This document shows positions 10,112 through 18,860 of a stretch of DNA of 64,000 bases, piece by piece. Within the stretch, counting starts at the first letter, position 1. Each line of letters opens with the position of its first letter. The notes under the pieces are model-generated. The model was not told the DNA's origin. It made no database searches and saw only the letters and a list, made by a program, of their open reading frames with translations. Source of the DNA: Polyangiaceae bacterium (GTDB lineage Bacteria > Myxococcota_A > Polyangia > Polyangiales > Polyangiaceae); the NCBI GenBank assembly GCA_025936045.1, contig JAICUB010000018.1:59855-123854 (forward strand), given 5' to 3'. The position numbers and the translations under genes are program-made.

Positions 10112-11530
10112 TCAGCGAAGAGAGCGCTCCGGCACGCCAACCACGCGGCGCGAGCGCAACGCGCCGGCCGCGAAGAGGCAGAGGACCGGCGTCACCAACA
10201 AGTGATAGCGGTCCTCACCGAAGAAGACTGCGTGGGTCATCGTCGTCACGGCGAGCAGGCCGAGCAGGTAGCGGCCGGCAGGGCCGAGCTCGGGTCGGCC
10301 GGGCAGTGGTAAGACGGCTACGAGCGGCAAGAGCGCCGGCAACCAATAGAAAGGGTGCTCTTCGCGCGCCGCCGCGAAGGTCGCGAACATCATCACGAGC
10401 ACGCCGAGCCCGATCTGAACGGCGTCGTCCCAGGGCGGCGGCTTCACCCAGTGCAGGGCCGAGACGGCTCCGAGCGTCGCGATCACGAGCAGGAGGCGAT
10501 GGAAAAACGTGAGGAAGTCGCGCCCGGCGACGCGGCGCGGCTCGGTCCACGTGCCGGGGTCGGCTTCGTGCAGGTATTCGACCGCGTAGGATTCGTGGTT
10601 GTACGTCTGCTCGAGCTTCTTCGGGATCATCCCGAGCCAGCGCCACGGATTTTGCAGGATCCGCTCCTCGCCGACTTTGCGCCAGCAGTCGTCCTGCTGC
10701 ACCTGGCCGGTGACGACGGCACAGCCGTCGGAGGCCTTGAGCGTGTGAAAGCGCCCGGTCGGCGTGATGGCGCCGATCGCGAGGTTCCAGCCGCCGTTCG
10801 TGGAGACGAGCGCGCAGCCGTCGAGGCGCTGGCAGTTGCGGTACGTCCACGGCAGGATCACGACGAACGCCATGGCGAACGCCGCGAGCGTGCGGAGCGC
10901 CGCCTTGCCGTAGGGCCGGCGCGCCATCACGAACAAAAGCGGCAGTCCGAGCAGTGACTCGGGGCGCACGAGCGTCGCGAGGCCGAGCACCGCGCCCGCG
11001 CCGAGATAGCCGCGCACGCCCTGCGGAAACGCGAGCACGAATAACCCCGCGACGAGCACGAGCAGCGTCGCGAGCACCTCGGTCATGACGAGCGGCGAGT
11101 AGGCGATGAGCCCCGGATGCAACGCCACGAGCGCCGCGGCGAGCTTCGCCCGACCGGGCGTCGTGAAGTAGCGCCCGAGGCGGTGCACGGTGGCCGCGAC
11201 GCCTGCGCCGAACACGGCGTTCAGGACGGGCGCGACGAGCAGCGCCGGGCCGAGCACGCGATAAAAGAGCGAGAGCACGAAGCTATAGCCGACCGGGTAG
11301 TGGATCCACGGCCGCCAGAGGACGTGACCGGCGACGAGCGCGTCCTCCGAGTAGCCGAGCCCGGCCGCGAGCCGCTCGGCGCCGAGGTGATAGTAGTGGC
11401 CGTCCCACACGGGCTCGCGGCTCCACGCGATGGCGACGTAGAGGCGCGGTAAGAGCGCCACGAGCGCCACGACGAGCGTGTAGACCCACTCCTTCCGGTC
11501 GAGCCGAGCCGCCGGCGGCCGTTCGCTCAA
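10112..11530 (-). CDS. GT39-type membrane glycosyltransferase
   Basis: A 472-residue protein with about ten hydrophobic helices. The first periplasmic loop contains REPVWDGHYYHLGAERL; D43 there matches the conserved first-loop acid of GT39/ArnT-like enzymes. The second acidic/His loop reads AYSPLVMTEVLAT. It is predicted to use a lipid-linked sugar at the periplasmic face of the inner membrane. The start is TTG at 11530, overlapping the TGA stop of the upstream MinD-like gene in the tetranucleotide TTGA, so the two are translationally coupled. The acceptor is unknown. Confidence 0.82.
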   Translation of the reverse strand: MSERPPAARLDRKEWVYTLVVALVALLPRLYVAIAWSREPVWDGHYYHLGAERLAAGLGYSEDALVAGHVLWRPWIHYPVGYSFVLSLFYRVLGPALLVAPVLNAVFGAGVAATVHRLGRYFTTPGRAKLAAALVALHPGLIAYSPLVMTEVLATLLVLVAGLFVLAFPQGVRGYLGAGAVLGLATLVRPESLLGLPLLFVMARRPYGKAALRTLAAFAMAFVVILPWTYRNCQRLDGCALVSTNGGWNLAIGAITPTGRFHTLKASDGCAVVTGQVQQDDCWRKVGEERILQNPWRWLGMIPKKLEQTYNHESYAVEYLHEADPGTWTEPRRVAGRDFLTFFHRLLLVIATLGAVSALHWVKPPPWDDAVQIGLGVLVMMFATFAAAREEHPFYWLPALLPLVAVLPLPGRPELGPAGRYLLGLLAVTTMTHAVFFGEDRYHLLVTPVLCLFAAGALRSRRVVGVPERSLR

Positions 11531-13134
11531 GACGCGGTATCTCCCCCATCGGCGGCGGCCAAAAATTCCCGGAACCTTCGCACGTAGGTCTTCGTCACCT
11601 GCGCCGCGTCGAGCCTCAGATACTTGGCGAGCTCCTGCACGAAACCACGGGTGTACACCAAGGCCGGCAGCTCCGAAAACGCGTCGGCTTCGATGGCGCG
11701 CAAATGGCTCATCGAGATCTTCGTCGCGCGGGCGATGTCCTCGATGTTGATGCCTCGGGATTCACGCACCTTGCCGAGCAATGCGCCGGTAAACTCGGTC
11801 TCGGCGTTGATTTCACGGGCGAGCTCGCGCTGCATCATCTCGCGCTCCGCATCGAGCGCGGCGTCGACCACCGCCGGCTTCGGTGCGGGCACGGGCTCGT
11901 CCGGGAAGACCGACGCGTCGTAGGCCTTCCGCCGCAGCGGATCGAGCAGGGTATCGTGCGCCTCCTCGACGTGCGCTTGCTCGCGCTTCAGCGCGTCGCT
12001 CGTGAGGAGCGACGTGAGCGGGAGGCTGCCCGACTGGTAATTTTCGCGCTGTCGCTTGTAGGCGCGCCGGAGCTCTTCGTCGGTCGCGCCGCGCGGTACC
12101 CCGAGCACGTCGTACAGGTTCGCCTCGGGCGCGACCATCGGGATCGGCTCGACGGTGCGCTCGGCCTCGCGCGTCATCATCAAGGCGAGCAAGCGCCGCG
12201 CGATACGCTCGATGTTGCGCGCGCTCTTGCTCGTCGTGTTGTCGATCAGCAGCGGCCGGCGGCGGAGCACGCTGAGCCACGCGGCGTCGTCGTGCTCGAC
12301 GTGGCCGACGTACTCGAGCTCCAGGCCCAAATAACGCCGCGCCATCTCGTTCATCGTCGGGCCGAGCTCGATGTCGGTGCGTAGCCGCGTCTCGTTCACG
12401 ACCAGGCGCGGCCGCAGCCGAGCGAGCTCCGCCGCGGCCAAATGCCCGAGGTTCGAGTCGTAGCGCCCGAGGGCGCGCGCGAGCTCCGCCGGTGTCGGCA
12501 GCGCTCCGAGCTCGTTCTGGGCGCGCTCGAACAGGCGCAGCCGGAAGCGATCGCTCACGAACAGGCGCCGCACCGTGCGCTGGAACAACGCGCGCACGAA
12601 GCGATACACCGCCTCGACGCTCGGCGGCTCCGGCGTCGTCACGGCGACGCCGATGTCCGCACTCAAGAATAGGTCGAGCGTCGCGGGCGCCGTGCCCGCT
12701 CCGAGATCGATGACGACGTAGTCGACGTCGAGCTTGCGGAGCTCGGCGACCCAGTGCGCCTTCTTCCCGCTCCGCTCCGGCTGCGTCGAGCCCGCCCGAT
12801 ACGTTTGCGGCACGAGCCGCAAACCGGGCACGGACGTCGCGAGCAGCGGGACGGCCCCGTCGTCGCTCTCCTCGCCGAGCGCCTCGGCGGGCGGCTCGAC
12901 ACCCAGGAGGGTATGCAGGGTGCCGCCGGCGCCGTCGGCGTCCACGAGGAGCACCGAGCGGCCGAGCTGCGCCAGGTAAACGGCCATGTTGAGCGACAGC
13001 ACGCTCTTGCCGACGCCGCCGCGCCCGCCCCCCACGGCTATCACGTGACGAGCACCGGTCGGCGCCGTGGACGTTTCTTTCGGCGGCGGGGGGAACACCG
13101 AAGAAGAAGGGGGAGGGATGGAAGTAGGGGGCAT
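11527..13134 (-). CDS. MinD/ParA-like ATPase fused to J-like and RodZ-type HTH regions
   Basis: A 535-residue cytoplasmic protein with an unusual order of parts. Residues about 30-325 form a SIMIBI P-loop ATPase with the deviant Walker A GGRGGVGKS, the strand VLLVDADGAGG and the Walker B-like VVIDLGAG. Residues about 340-410 resemble a DnaJ J-domain (NLYDVLGVPRGATDEELRRA), but the HPD motif is absent. Residues about 452-525 form a RodZ/HTH_25-like helix-turn-helix (RESRGINIEDIARATKIS). No membrane span is seen. A GTG at 13137 immediately precedes the chosen ATG. It overlaps the GT39-type gene by TTGA. A role in spatially organising envelope synthesis or a motility-type complex is inference. 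Confidence 0.85.
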   Translation of the reverse strand: MPPTSIPPPSSSVFPPPPKETSTAPTGARHVIAVGGGRGGVGKSVLSLNMAVYLAQLGRSVLLVDADGAGGTLHTLLGVEPPAEALGEESDDGAVPLLATSVPGLRLVPQTYRAGSTQPERSGKKAHWVAELRKLDVDYVVIDLGAGTAPATLDLFLSADIGVAVTTPEPPSVEAVYRFVRALFQRTVRRLFVSDRFRLRLFERAQNELGALPTPAELARALGRYDSNLGHLAAAELARLRPRLVVNETRLRTDIELGPTMNEMARRYLGLELEYVGHVEHDDAAWLSVLRRRPLLIDNTTSKSARNIERIARRLLALMMTREAERTVEPIPMVAPEANLYDVLGVPRGATDEELRRAYKRQRENYQSGSLPLTSLLTSDALKREQAHVEEAHDTLLDPLRRKAYDASVFPDEPVPAPKPAVVDAALDAEREMMQRELAREINAETEFTGALLGKVRESRGINIEDIARATKISMSHLRAIEADAFSELPALVYTRGFVQELAKYLRLDAAQVTKTYVRRFREFLAAADGGDTAS

Positions 13135-13168
13135 CACGCCGAGGCAATCATCCGACTGGCCGCTCTAG

Positions 13169-13201
13169 CCGGGTACGGCGGCTTCAGCGTACGGTACCCG
13201 G
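13169..13201. promoter_or_regulatory. inverted repeat in divergent promoter region
   Basis: Perfect 8-bp arms CCGGGTAC and GTACCCGG are separated by 17 bp, in the 127-bp gap between the MinD-like gene and the DsbA-like gene. The placement suits an operator acting on either promoter. Confidence 0.35.
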
Positions 13202-13261
13202 AAGGGGCCGGAAAGTAGCACTGTGCAGAGCGGCCGCCGAGTGAGGTAGGCTCCACCGCCG

Positions 13262-14236
13262 ATGAGCCCGAAAGCCCTCGCCGTGATCGGCCTGCTTGCG
13301 CTCACGAGCCGGCTGAGTACCTGCCGTTCGCCTGGTGAGAGCGGCGCCGACGCGACCCCGCAAAAGAGCAGCGAAAAGGTGGTCGATGTGAAGGGTGTGG
13401 ACTCGTCGGCGCTCACCGCGCGCGAGCGCACCGAGTGGTCCGACGACGTGTCGCACCTGCTTGCTCCCTGCGCCGACCAAGCCGTTCCGCTCGTGCAATG
13501 CGTGAACGAGAACCGACCTTGCCGCGCGTGCGTGCCCGCCGTCCGCTTCCTGCTCGAGCGCGTGCAGCGCGGCCTCACCCGCGGCCAAGTCGAGGCGGCG
13601 TACCGCGCTCGTTTCGGCGCCGACGGCGTGAAGAACATCGACTTGAACGACACGCCGAGCCGCGGCCCCGTCGGCGCGCCGGTCGTCATCGTCGAGTTCG
13701 CCGATTTCGAGTGCCCCGCGTGCGGCGCGATGCGCCCCGTGCTCGATGAGGTCATCGCCGAGCACCCCGACAAGATTCGCTTCCTGTTCAAGCACTTCCC
13801 GCTCGCGATGCACCCGAACGCCGAAAAGGCCGCGCGCGCCGCCGTCGCCGCCATGCGCCAAGGGAAGTTCTGGGAGTTGCACCACGCGCTCTTCGAGAAC
13901 CAGACGCAGCTCAGCATCGAGAACGTGGAGAAGCTCGCGCAGGGCGTCGGCCTCGATCTCGCGAAGTTCCGTCAAGATCGCGACAGCGAAGCCACGGCCG
14001 ATTTCGTCGCCAAGAACCGCAAGCAAGGTGAGGCGCTGAACCTCACCGGCACGCCGAGCATCTTCATCGACGGTCGCAAGTTCGAAAGCGCCGGCGGCCA
14101 GCCGAAGGAAGAGCTCGAGGAGTGGATCAACCTCGAGCTCGAGCTGCAGGGCAACGCGCCAGCCGCCGCCCCGCAGGCGCCCGCCGCTTCCGCGAGCGTC
14201 AAAGCTCCGCCCGCCGCCTCGGCGCCCAAGCCATGA
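13262..14236 (+). CDS. DsbA-like thiol oxidoreductase, exported
   Basis: A 324-residue protein with an N-terminal hydrophobic segment ending LSTC (C21), an imperfect lipobox, so either a lipoprotein or a secreted protein. A first region of about 100 residues carries four further cysteines (C70, C80, C87, C90). The thioredoxin/DsbA fold follows, with active site CPAC at 151-154 and the cis-Pro motif TGTPSIFIDG. The C-terminus is an Ala/Pro-rich tail. It should catalyse disulfide exchange in the periplasm. It starts an operon: the next gene overlaps by ATGA. A TAGGCT box lies 9 nt upstream of the ATG. Confidence 0.88.
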   Translation: MSPKALAVIGLLALTSRLSTCRSPGESGADATPQKSSEKVVDVKGVDSSALTARERTEWSDDVSHLLAPCADQAVPLVQCVNENRPCRACVPAVRFLLERVQRGLTRGQVEAAYRARFGADGVKNIDLNDTPSRGPVGAPVVIVEFADFECPACGAMRPVLDEVIAEHPDKIRFLFKHFPLAMHPNAEKAARAAVAAMRQGKFWELHHALFENQTQLSIENVEKLAQGVGLDLAKFRQDRDSEATADFVAKNRKQGEALNLTGTPSIFIDGRKFESAGGQPKEELEEWINLELELQGNAPAAAPQAPAASASVKAPPAASAPKP

Positions 14237-14979
14237 GAGGCGGCGCCGAAGGCACCGGTTGCTTCCCGACCGGGCGCCACTACCCGGGCATCGCGCACCT
14301 GCTGCGCGTCGTCGTGGCGGGGCTCGCCGAAGAGTTCGCGGGCGATACGCACCTCGACGAGCTCACGTTCATCGCCATCGACACGGAGACGACGGGGCGC
14401 GACCCCGAGGTCGACCGCGCCGTCGAAATCGCCTGTGTCGTCTTCCAGCGCGGCGCCGTCGTCGCCAAAAAGTCGTGGATCGTGAACCCCGGCCGCCCGA
14501 TCCCGAAGGAGGCGTCCGAGGTGCACGGCATCGACGACGAAGCCGTGCGCGAGGCGCCGTCGTTCCCCGCGATCGCGCTCGAGCTCATCGAGACGCTCGG
14601 CGCCGCCGTTCCCGTCGCCTACAACGCGGAATACGATCGCAAGGTGCTCGCCGCGGAGCTCTCGCGCGCCGGCATCGCTCCTTCGAGCCTGCCGCCGGCG
14701 CTCCGGCGCAACGTCGAGTGGATCGACCCCTTGATTTGGGCACGTGAGCTCCAGCGCGCCGAAAAGAGCCGCGCGCTCTCGGAGGTGGCACAGCGCCTCG
14801 GCATCCCGCTCGAGCACGCGCACCGCGCGACCGACGATGCCGAAGCGACGCTGCACGTCTTCTCCGCGTTCCGGCGCGATCCGCGCGTGCCGAAGACGTA
14901 CGGCGCGCTCGTTCAAGAGCAGCGGCGCCTGGCGCGTCTCTTCGACGAGGAGCGCAAGGTGTGGCGCGGCCGCGCATGA
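14233..14979 (+). CDS. DEDDh 3'-5' exonuclease (DnaQ/epsilon-like)
   Basis: A 248-residue cytoplasmic nuclease with the three exonuclease motifs: AIDTETTG (D50, E52), the NAEYDRKVL block (ExoII-type Asp) and HRATDDAEATL (HxxxxD). It matches the proofreading-like DnaQ superfamily, but is a stand-alone domain, so it could act in DNA repair or RNA turnover. The first 40 residues precede the fold and are not recognisable. The ATG overlaps the stop of the DsbA-like gene (ATGA), and the same overlap recurs with the next gene, so three genes are translationally coupled. Why a nuclease lies between two thiol proteins is unclear. Confidence 0.9.
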   Translation: MRGGAEGTGCFPTGRHYPGIAHLLRVVVAGLAEEFAGDTHLDELTFIAIDTETTGRDPEVDRAVEIACVVFQRGAVVAKKSWIVNPGRPIPKEASEVHGIDDEAVREAPSFPAIALELIETLGAAVPVAYNAEYDRKVLAAELSRAGIAPSSLPPALRRNVEWIDPLIWARELQRAEKSRALSEVAQRLGIPLEHAHRATDDAEATLHVFSAFRRDPRVPKTYGALVQEQRRLARLFDEERKVWRGRA

Positions 14980-15419
14980 GCCGTGCGGAGCGCAGGGCGT
15001 CGCTCGCTTGCGCCGCGCTCTTGGCCGCCGCCTGTCGTCACCCCATGCCCGTGCTCGGCGCGAGCGAGCTCTCGAACATGCATCGGAGCTGCGCCGAACG
15101 CAGCGCGAACGGCTCCTTCGTGCTCCACGCGCGCGAGAACGTGGGCCTCGGGCCGCGCACGGCCCACGGCACGCCGGTCGTGATTTACGGCGCGTCGTGG
15201 TGCGTCGCGTGCGAAGACGCGGCGAATTACCTGAAGCTCCAAGGCATCCCCTTCGTCGAAAAAGACATCGCCACGGACGCCGGCAAGGCGGCGAGTGAGC
15301 GAGCGCTTCACGCCGCCGGCCTCGGCCCCACGAGCTCGTTGCCGGTCATCGACGTGCGGGGCACGGTGACGATTGGGTTCGTGCCGTGTGTGGTCGACGC
15401 TGCGTGGGCCGCCGACTGA
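14976..15419 (+). CDS. glutaredoxin-like lipoprotein
   Basis: A 147-residue protein with a lipobox LLAAAC (C20) after a short hydrophobic signal, then a glutaredoxin/thioredoxin-like domain. The redox motif is CVAC (C76, C79) after strand VVIYGASW, and SSLPVIDVRG supplies the cis-Pro strand. A glutaredoxin fold tethered outside the cytoplasm is unusual and points to envelope thiol exchange, probably with the DsbA-like protein two genes upstream. Its ATG overlaps the exonuclease stop by ATGA. Confidence 0.82.
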   Translation: MSRAERRASLACAALLAAACRHPMPVLGASELSNMHRSCAERSANGSFVLHARENVGLGPRTAHGTPVVIYGASWCVACEDAANYLKLQGIPFVEKDIATDAGKAASERALHAAGLGPTSSLPVIDVRGTVTIGFVPCVVDAAWAAD

Positions 15420-15512
15420 GTATGTTTCGGCCGGGGCGGCAGCGCCGACCCCGCGCGAGCGCCACGAGTTTGGCCCAAGCGGGCGAGGGCGGCGACAATT
15501 CGCGCACGAGCC

Positions 15513-16211
15513 ATGCAGCCGACTCCGATCAGCGTTTTCAAGTCGCTTCCCCCGCCGCTCTGGTACGTCACGAACGGTGAGCTCACCGTCGGCCCCGTCG
15601 CCACCGACTTATTGAGGCGCGGCGTCGAGTACGGCCGCGTGCCGGAGTATTGCCAGGTGAAAGCAGCGCGTGGGACCTGGCGGGAGCTCCTCGGCGTCCG
15701 CGAGATTGCGGCGCTCGGGACGAAGCCGAACGCCAAGGCGCCGAGTGAAGAGCAATTCGCCGAGTGGGCGCGCCCCGTCGAGCGCGTGAAGGACGACATG
15801 GAGCTCTGCCACACCCTGACGTGGCTCGCGCTCATCGCGACCGGGGCCGAAAGCGCCATGTTCCACTACAAGAGCAAGAACGCGCGCGAGCTCGTGACGC
15901 GCTCGGTGCTCGGGCCGCTGCCGAACGACCAGCTCAACTGCGGCCTGCATCCGGAAGACCCGGTGCTCTCCGCGGCGCGCGACCGGCGTCCCGTCGTCGG
16001 TCCCCCCTACGGCCCGGCCGAGGACGCGCTCGCGAAGCGCTTTGCCGCGACGAGCGGCGGCGTCGGTGCCGCGGCGATGATCCCGATTTTCGTGCAAGGC
16101 ACGCTCACCGGCATGCTCGAGCTCGCGCGGCCGGGTCACGCATTCCGCCGCAGCGACCTCGTCCGCGCCGAGCGCATCGCCCAGCGGGCCGTCTACTCGC
16201 GCGCGAATTGA
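15513..16211 (+). CDS. GYF-like plus GAF-like domain protein
   Basis: A 232-residue soluble protein. Residues about 13-60 (LWYVTNGELTVGPVATDLL, ending around a TWREL motif) resemble the bacterial GYF_2 domain that binds proline-rich partners. Residues about 85-230 look like a GAF domain: an N-terminal helix, GAAAMIPIFVQGTLTGMLEL strands and a C-terminal helix RAERIAQRAVYS. GAF domains bind small ligands or dimerise signalling proteins; there is no output domain here. The gene lies 93 bp after the glutaredoxin-like gene with its own upstream GACAAT box, and its partner is unknown. Confidence 0.65.
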   Translation: MQPTPISVFKSLPPPLWYVTNGELTVGPVATDLLRRGVEYGRVPEYCQVKAARGTWRELLGVREIAALGTKPNAKAPSEEQFAEWARPVERVKDDMELCHTLTWLALIATGAESAMFHYKSKNARELVTRSVLGPLPNDQLNCGLHPEDPVLSAARDRRPVVGPPYGPAEDALAKRFAATSGGVGAAAMIPIFVQGTLTGMLELARPGHAFRRSDLVRAERIAQRAVYSRAN

Positions 16212-16279
16212 GCTCGTCGTTGGGGGGCACGGCCGCGTTCGGCGCGAGCCCGGGCGTGGACGGAGACTGACCCGCGCCG

Positions 16280-16285
16280 TAGTCT
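16280..16285 (+). promoter_or_regulatory. putative -10 box TAGTCT for the FrnE-like gene
   Basis: TAGTCT ends 6 nt before the GTG at 16292, with no Shine-Dalgarno between. It is the same arrangement seen at several other starts. Confidence 0.35.
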
Positions 16286-16291
16286 TCGGCC

Positions 16292-16906
16292 GTGTCCTCG
16301 GTGCTCCGGCTCTATACGGATTTCGTTTGCCCCTTCTGCTTCATCGCGGAAGAGAGCACGGTGCCGCGGCTGCTCTCGGACTTCGACCTCACGCTCGACT
16401 GGTACGGCTTCGAGCTGCATCCGAGCACGCCTCGCGGCGGCGCGCCCCTGAGCCGCCTCTTTCCGAACGTGCCGCTCGCCGCCATGCACGAGCGCACCAA
16501 GCGCTTCGGCGCAGAGTTCGGCGTCCTCGATTTCCAGCCGCCCGATTGGCTCTCGAACACGAGGAAGGCGCTCGCCATCGCCGAGTACGCGCGTGACATG
16601 GCCAAGCTCGAGCCCTTCAAAAAGGCCGCGCTGGCCGCGAACTGGCGGCAGGGCAGAAACCTCGAAAGCGACGCCGATCTCGGCTTCGTCGCGGAAGCCG
16701 CCGGGCTCGACCCCGTAGCGGCGCTCGCGGCGGCCGCGGACCCCGACTTGCTCGCGCGCGTCGACGAACGCCAAGCAGAAGCGCGGCGCAACGGGGTGAG
16801 CGGCATCCCGACGTTCGCGTTCGGAGACGTGCAGGTCGTCGGCTGCCAACCTTACGAAGCGCTCGCGGCCGCCGCCGAACGAGCCGGCGTGAAGCGGCGC
16901 GTCTGA
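16292..16906 (+). CDS. DsbA-family oxidoreductase, FrnE-like
   Basis: A 204-residue cytoplasmic protein of the FrnE/HCCA-isomerase-like branch of the DsbA superfamily. The motif DFVCPFCFI places CPFC at residues 13-16; a helical insertion follows, and GVSGIPTFAFGD supplies the cis-Pro loop near residue 170. It lacks a signal peptide, so it likely acts on cytoplasmic thiols or as an isomerase. The GTG start follows a TAGTCT box by 6 nt. It is the third CxxC oxidoreductase within 4 kb. Confidence 0.88.
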   Translation: MSSVLRLYTDFVCPFCFIAEESTVPRLLSDFDLTLDWYGFELHPSTPRGGAPLSRLFPNVPLAAMHERTKRFGAEFGVLDFQPPDWLSNTRKALAIAEYARDMAKLEPFKKAALAANWRQGRNLESDADLGFVAEAAGLDPVAALAAAADPDLLARVDERQAEARRNGVSGIPTFAFGDVQVVGCQPYEALAAAAERAGVKRRV

Positions 16907-16988
16907 ACAGCTGCTGGCAGCATTCGACGGACTGGGCGCGCCGGCGGTACCAGCTCCCCTTCACGGGAAGAAGACAGCGCCGCGCGCG

Positions 16989-18860
16989 TCACTGAATGTG
17001 GAAGCTTTGGGGCAGCGTGACGGCGCTGCCCGAGAAGGCCGGCACGTGCGCGCTCTTGAACGCGCCCGCGATGCACGCGCCCACCGTGGTCCCGGCGAAG
17101 GGGGCGGGCACGGCGACGTTCGTCACCGGGCCGTCAGGCGAGAAGGTCACCATGGCGCGCCCGGAGCCCGAAGGGCCGTCGCCCGCCTGGCATGCGTTCG
17201 CTCGGCCCGCGGCGGCGAAGAGCGCGGTCACGGCGGCGCCGCGAGTCAATAAGCCGCGCTCGCCGACCGGCACGGGAGCGGGTGCCGGCGGAGGTGCCGG
17301 TGCCGGAGCGTCCGCCTTCTCGACGGCGGGCGTCTCGGCCGCTGGCGCTGGCACTGGCGCTGCGGCTGCAGTTTTCGCGGCCGGCTGCGTTTCGTCGAGG
17401 TGAATCGTCTCCGCGCTGCCCGGGCGGGGCGGCGCGGGGGCGGGCGCGGCCGCCGGCGCCGGTCCAGCGGGCGGCGGATCTTCGTCGAGCGTCACTTTCG
17501 TGCGGTGGACGCCGCCGCCGCGCGCGCCGAGGCGCTGCGGATCGCGGTCGTTTTCGACGACGGGGATGCTGTCGAGGCTCACGCCCTCTTTCAACGCGGC
17601 GGCGCCCGGGAGGGTCGTGTCCGGGGCGGCGTGAGCGAGCGCGGACGCGCCGCCCGGCGTCGTCACGAGCGCGTTCGGCTTCGCTTGCATGTTGGTCCAC
17701 ACGATCGAGCCGACCGCGGCCGCCACTCCCAGCGCTCCGAAGAGCACCGCGCCGATCGGAGGCCGGCTGCGGCCCGGCGGGGACGAGAACGGATCCGCGC
17801 TGGTCGACGGATGGCTGCTCGGATCGGACGGACGGTTACCCGTGGGCCGCGCCGTCGGGACGAGACCGCCCTGCACCATGCCGTCGGTTTGCAAGAGCGC
17901 TTCGCGGAGGACGTCGTCCTGCTTCTCGAGCCGCGACTTCAAGACGCGGTGTACGAGCTTGCCGACCGCCGCGTGCGACACGAGCATCCGCTCTTCGACC
18001 AGGAAATGCTCGAGGGCCTGCTGAAGCGCCTGAGCCGTCTGATAACGTGCGTTTTGGTCGCGTTCGAGCGCCTTGAGGACGATGGTCGCGAGCCGCGCGG
18101 GGTAGTCGGCGAGGACGTGCGTCGGGTTCGGGACGCGCGCCTCCTGAGCGAGCGTGAGCGTGTGAGCGGGGAGCTCGCCGCGATAGAGCCGCTCACCGGT
18201 CGTGAGCTCGAACAGCACGATTCCGAGCGCAAACACGTCGCTCCGGCGGTCGATGGCCTCGCCGTTCGCCTGCTCGGGCGACATGTAGCCGAATTTTCCC
18301 TTCACGCTTCCGCCGCGCTCGGGGTCGCCGTACGCCGTGCCGTTCGCCACGCCGAAGTCGACCAGGCGCGACCGCCCGTCCACGCCCACCAAGATGTTGT
18401 GCGGCGAGACGTCGCAATGGACGAGGTTTCGGAGCTCACCGTCCCAGCCTCGGAGCTCGTGAGCAGCGTGCAGGCCCGCCGACGTGTCCGCGATGATGCG
18501 TACCGCCATCTCCGGCGGAATCGGGCGCCGCCGGCGCGCGTCCACCATCACGGTACGAAGGGAGTCACCCCGGACCCACTCCATCGCCATGAAGAGCACG
18601 CCGCGGTCCTCGCCCACCTCGTACACGCGCACCACGTTCGCGTGCTCGATGCTGCGCACGACCTGCCCCTCTTCCAGAAACATCGTGCGAAAGTCGGACT
18701 TGCGAGCGAGCTCGGGCAGCATCGCTTTCAGCGCGACGAGCCGATCACCCATGTCGCCGCGCTCGCGCGCGATCCACACGCTCGCCATGCCGCCTTTGCC
18801 GAGCTCAAGCAAAAGCTCGTAGCGCCCAAGTCTCGACCCCGATCGGAGCTCGACGTTCAT
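16989..18860 (-). CDS. Ser/Thr protein kinase with TonB/AgmX-like C-terminal domain
   Basis: A 623-residue Hanks-type kinase. Residues about 10-290 form the kinase domain: Gly loop ELGKGGMASVW, Lys in VALKAM (K45), catalytic loop HCDVSPHN (D150, N155; Cys replaces Arg of HRD), DFG at 168-170 and a GYMSPEQ activation segment. A single membrane helix lies at about residues 370-390, then a Pro/Ala-rich linker and a roughly 90-residue C-terminal domain with two cysteines, of the kind often annotated AgmX/PglI C-terminal or TonB-like in myxobacteria. The ATG at 18860 is chosen over an upstream TTG at 18878. It lies downstream of a second kinase gene on the same strand. Confidence 0.92.
   Translation of the reverse strand: MNVELRSGSRLGRYELLLELGKGGMASVWIARERGDMGDRLVALKAMLPELARKSDFRTMFLEEGQVVRSIEHANVVRVYEVGEDRGVLFMAMEWVRGDSLRTVMVDARRRRPIPPEMAVRIIADTSAGLHAAHELRGWDGELRNLVHCDVSPHNILVGVDGRSRLVDFGVANGTAYGDPERGGSVKGKFGYMSPEQANGEAIDRRSDVFALGIVLFELTTGERLYRGELPAHTLTLAQEARVPNPTHVLADYPARLATIVLKALERDQNARYQTAQALQQALEHFLVEERMLVSHAAVGKLVHRVLKSRLEKQDDVLREALLQTDGMVQGGLVPTARPTGNRPSDPSSHPSTSADPFSSPPGRSRPPIGAVLFGALGVAAAVGSIVWTNMQAKPNALVTTPGGASALAHAAPDTTLPGAAALKEGVSLDSIPVVENDRDPQRLGARGGGVHRTKVTLDEDPPPAGPAPAAAPAPAPPRPGSAETIHLDETQPAAKTAAAAPVPAPAAETPAVEKADAPAPAPPPAPAPVPVGERGLLTRGAAVTALFAAAGRANACQAGDGPSGSGRAMVTFSPDGPVTNVAVPAPFAGTTVGACIAGAFKSAHVPAFSGSAVTLPQSFHIQ

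Noticed and set aside
15429..15454. Terminator hairpin after the glutaredoxin-like gene
   Set aside because: The stem has bulges (CGGGGCGGC against GCCGACCCCG) and no U tract, so support is too weak to list.
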